Shown here: positions 5,768-6,610 of the stretch, one piece after another
How the letters are laid out: each line of letters begins with the position of its first letter
Position numbering within the stretch: the stretch's first letter is position 1
Assembly (NCBI GenBank): GCA_900751995.1
Contig: CAADTP010000018.1
Coordinates: 1 to 6,610 of the forward strand
Source: Lachnospiraceae bacterium
GTDB lineage: Bacteria; Bacillota; Clostridia; Lachnospirales; Lachnospiraceae
Direction: 5' to 3'
Length of the DNA: 6,610 nt
Made by a program: the position numbers and the translations under genes
Notes under the pieces: generated by a model
Databases searched by the model: none
Seen by the model: the letters and a program-made list of their open reading frames with translations, nothing else
Told to the model about the DNA's origin: nothing

Positions 5768-6610
5768 TTACCTCTTTGTCTTTTCATCCTCTGCCCGGAT
5801 TTCTGCATCTGCCTGCCGAAGAAGCGTTCCGATGGCTTCGATCACGTTGACGGTCACTCCATTTCCGGCCTGTTTATACAGCTGGCTGTCCGAAGTCTCC
5901 TGTTCTATGCGGTCAATCTGCCAATCATAAAAACCCTGCAGCCGCAGACACTCCCTTGGCACCAGCCTCCGGATTCTGCCCCGATAGGCAACTCCATGCC
6001 GGTCTGTGGCAGTAATAGTGAACATCGGCTCTTCCGGCTCCTTCATCCTCCGGCCATTCTGCCGGGTTTCTTCTCTTCCCGGAGTCAGAACTGCCCTGGC
6101 ACCTTCCTCTTTTAAGACACCAGAGCATTCCCCTTTATGATTATGGATGCCGGACTGTCTGGTATTCAGACACCTGCACTGCTCTGTGACAAGAGGTGGC
6201 ACAGACAGATCCACAAAATGAAGCGTTCCCTGCTGGATTCCTGTAGTAAGGGTATGGGCGATCTGATGCCCCACACGCCCTCTTCTGGTATTCATGCCTG
6301 CATATCCTAAGTCAATGCTGTCTCCCGGATACGCCATCTTATATCCCTGCTTGGTATTCTCCTTGATGGGAATACCCATCTCATACAATCCAGTTTTTCC
6401 ACCCATACCGCCTGCCAGCGATGTCAAAGTACAGCTTAATCCTTCCGGGCTGTACACTCTTTTCCCCTGGCTGCCTGTTCGGATTTGTATAAGAGACGTT
6501 CCATTTGCTGCTGGGAAAGGTAATATTTTTCCGGCACATCTTCGATCAAGATATCCGACAAGATACACCCGTTTTCTGGATTGGGGGACTCCAAAATCCT
6601 TGCTGTTAAG
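5768..6610 (-). CDS. DNA (cytosine-5) methyltransferase, C-terminal part (start beyond window)
   Basis: The frame is open to base 6610, giving 280 visible residues. The first ones, NSKDFGVPQSRKRVYLVG, are motif VIII of C5 methyltransferases (QxRxR at visible residues 10-14). A long target recognition region follows (about 40-210). Motif IX is RRLVPRECLRLQGF (214-227), and motif X is AGNGVTVNVIEAIG (248-261), which packs against the AdoMet-binding fold. The catalytic PCQ motif IV and AdoMet motif I must lie outside the window, so activity cannot be judged here. A GTG at 6568 would cut motif VIII in half and is not the start. The family flips out cytosine in a DNA site and methylates C5. On conjugative elements it is often solitary and serves to evade host restriction. 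No restriction enzyme gene is seen in the window. It ends 6 bases before the amidoligase ATG. Confidence 0.93.
   Translation of the reverse strand, partial: LNSKDFGVPQSRKRVYLVGYLDRRCAGKILPFPAANGTSLIQIRTGSQGKRVYSPEGLSCTLTSLAGGMGGKTGLYEMGIPIKENTKQGYKMAYPGDSIDLGYAGMNTRRGRVGHQIAHTLTTGIQQGTLHFVDLSVPPLVTEQCRCLNTRQSGIHNHKGECSGVLKEEGARAVLTPGREETRQNGRRMKEPEEPMFTITATDRHGVAYRGRIRRLVPRECLRLQGFYDWQIDRIEQETSDSQLYKQAGNGVTVNVIEAIGTLLRQADAEIRAEDEKTKR
5771..5775 (-). promoter_or_regulatory. Ribosome binding site of the amidoligase gene
   Basis: AGAGG lies inside the last codons of the methyltransferase gene, 9 bases before the ATG at 5761. A weaker AAGG at 5766-5769 lies closer, with about 4-base spacing. Either way the site is embedded in the end of the upstream gene, consistent with co-translation in one operon. 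Confidence 0.65.

Noticed and set aside
5381..6115. 244-codon plus-strand open frame
   Set aside because: It runs antisense across the amidoligase start and the methyltransferase motifs IX and X, has no ribosome binding site of note and no recognisable motif.
6566..6568. GTG as the methyltransferase start
   Set aside because: The same frame continues upstream to the window edge and encodes motif VIII (DFGVPQSRKR), so the true start is outside the window.

Overview
All genes in this 6.6 kb window lie on the minus strand, so the reading order runs from high to low coordinates. The organism looks like a gut-type Clostridia/Lachnospiraceae Firmicute. The evidence is the AGGAGG-type Shine-Dalgarno sites, the moderate GC content, a Sec-exported Gram-positive surface protein built from Cna_B/SpaA domains, and a gene set familiar from the accessory part of Tn1549-like integrative conjugative elements. 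No integrase, relaxase or VirB/VirD4 gene is present here, so the conjugative-element assignment is inference from gene content.

Layout in transcription order: (1) 6610-5768, the C-terminal part of a DNA cytosine-5 methyltransferase, whose start lies beyond the window edge; (2) 5761-4802, a glutamine-synthetase-like amidoligase (Amidoligase_2 type); (3) 4791-4294, a gamma-glutamylcyclotransferase-fold (AIG2-like) enzyme; (4) an intrinsic terminator at about 4258-4288; (5) 4239-1, a very large thioester-domain/Cna_B repeat surface protein of at least 1413 residues, whose C-terminus and presumed wall anchor lie beyond base 1. The first three genes are separated by only 6 and 10 bases. The ribosome binding site of the cyclotransferase gene overlaps the amidoligase stop codon, so these genes are very probably co-transcribed and translationally coupled.

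The most interesting content is the amidoligase plus cyclotransferase pair. One enzyme is predicted to make an amide or isopeptide bond to a carboxylate, and the other belongs to a family that releases gamma-glutamyl groups as 5-oxoproline. Together they could form an add/remove system of unknown substrate. It sits directly upstream of a giant adhesin that itself relies on internal amide chemistry (isopeptide-forming Cna_B domains, and a thioester-type domain). That thioester domain carries His where the family normally has the thioester-forming Gln. A terminator between the enzymes and the adhesin suggests the adhesin is expressed by read-through or from a separate promoter. No plus-strand gene, tRNA, CRISPR array, IS element or attachment site was recognised.
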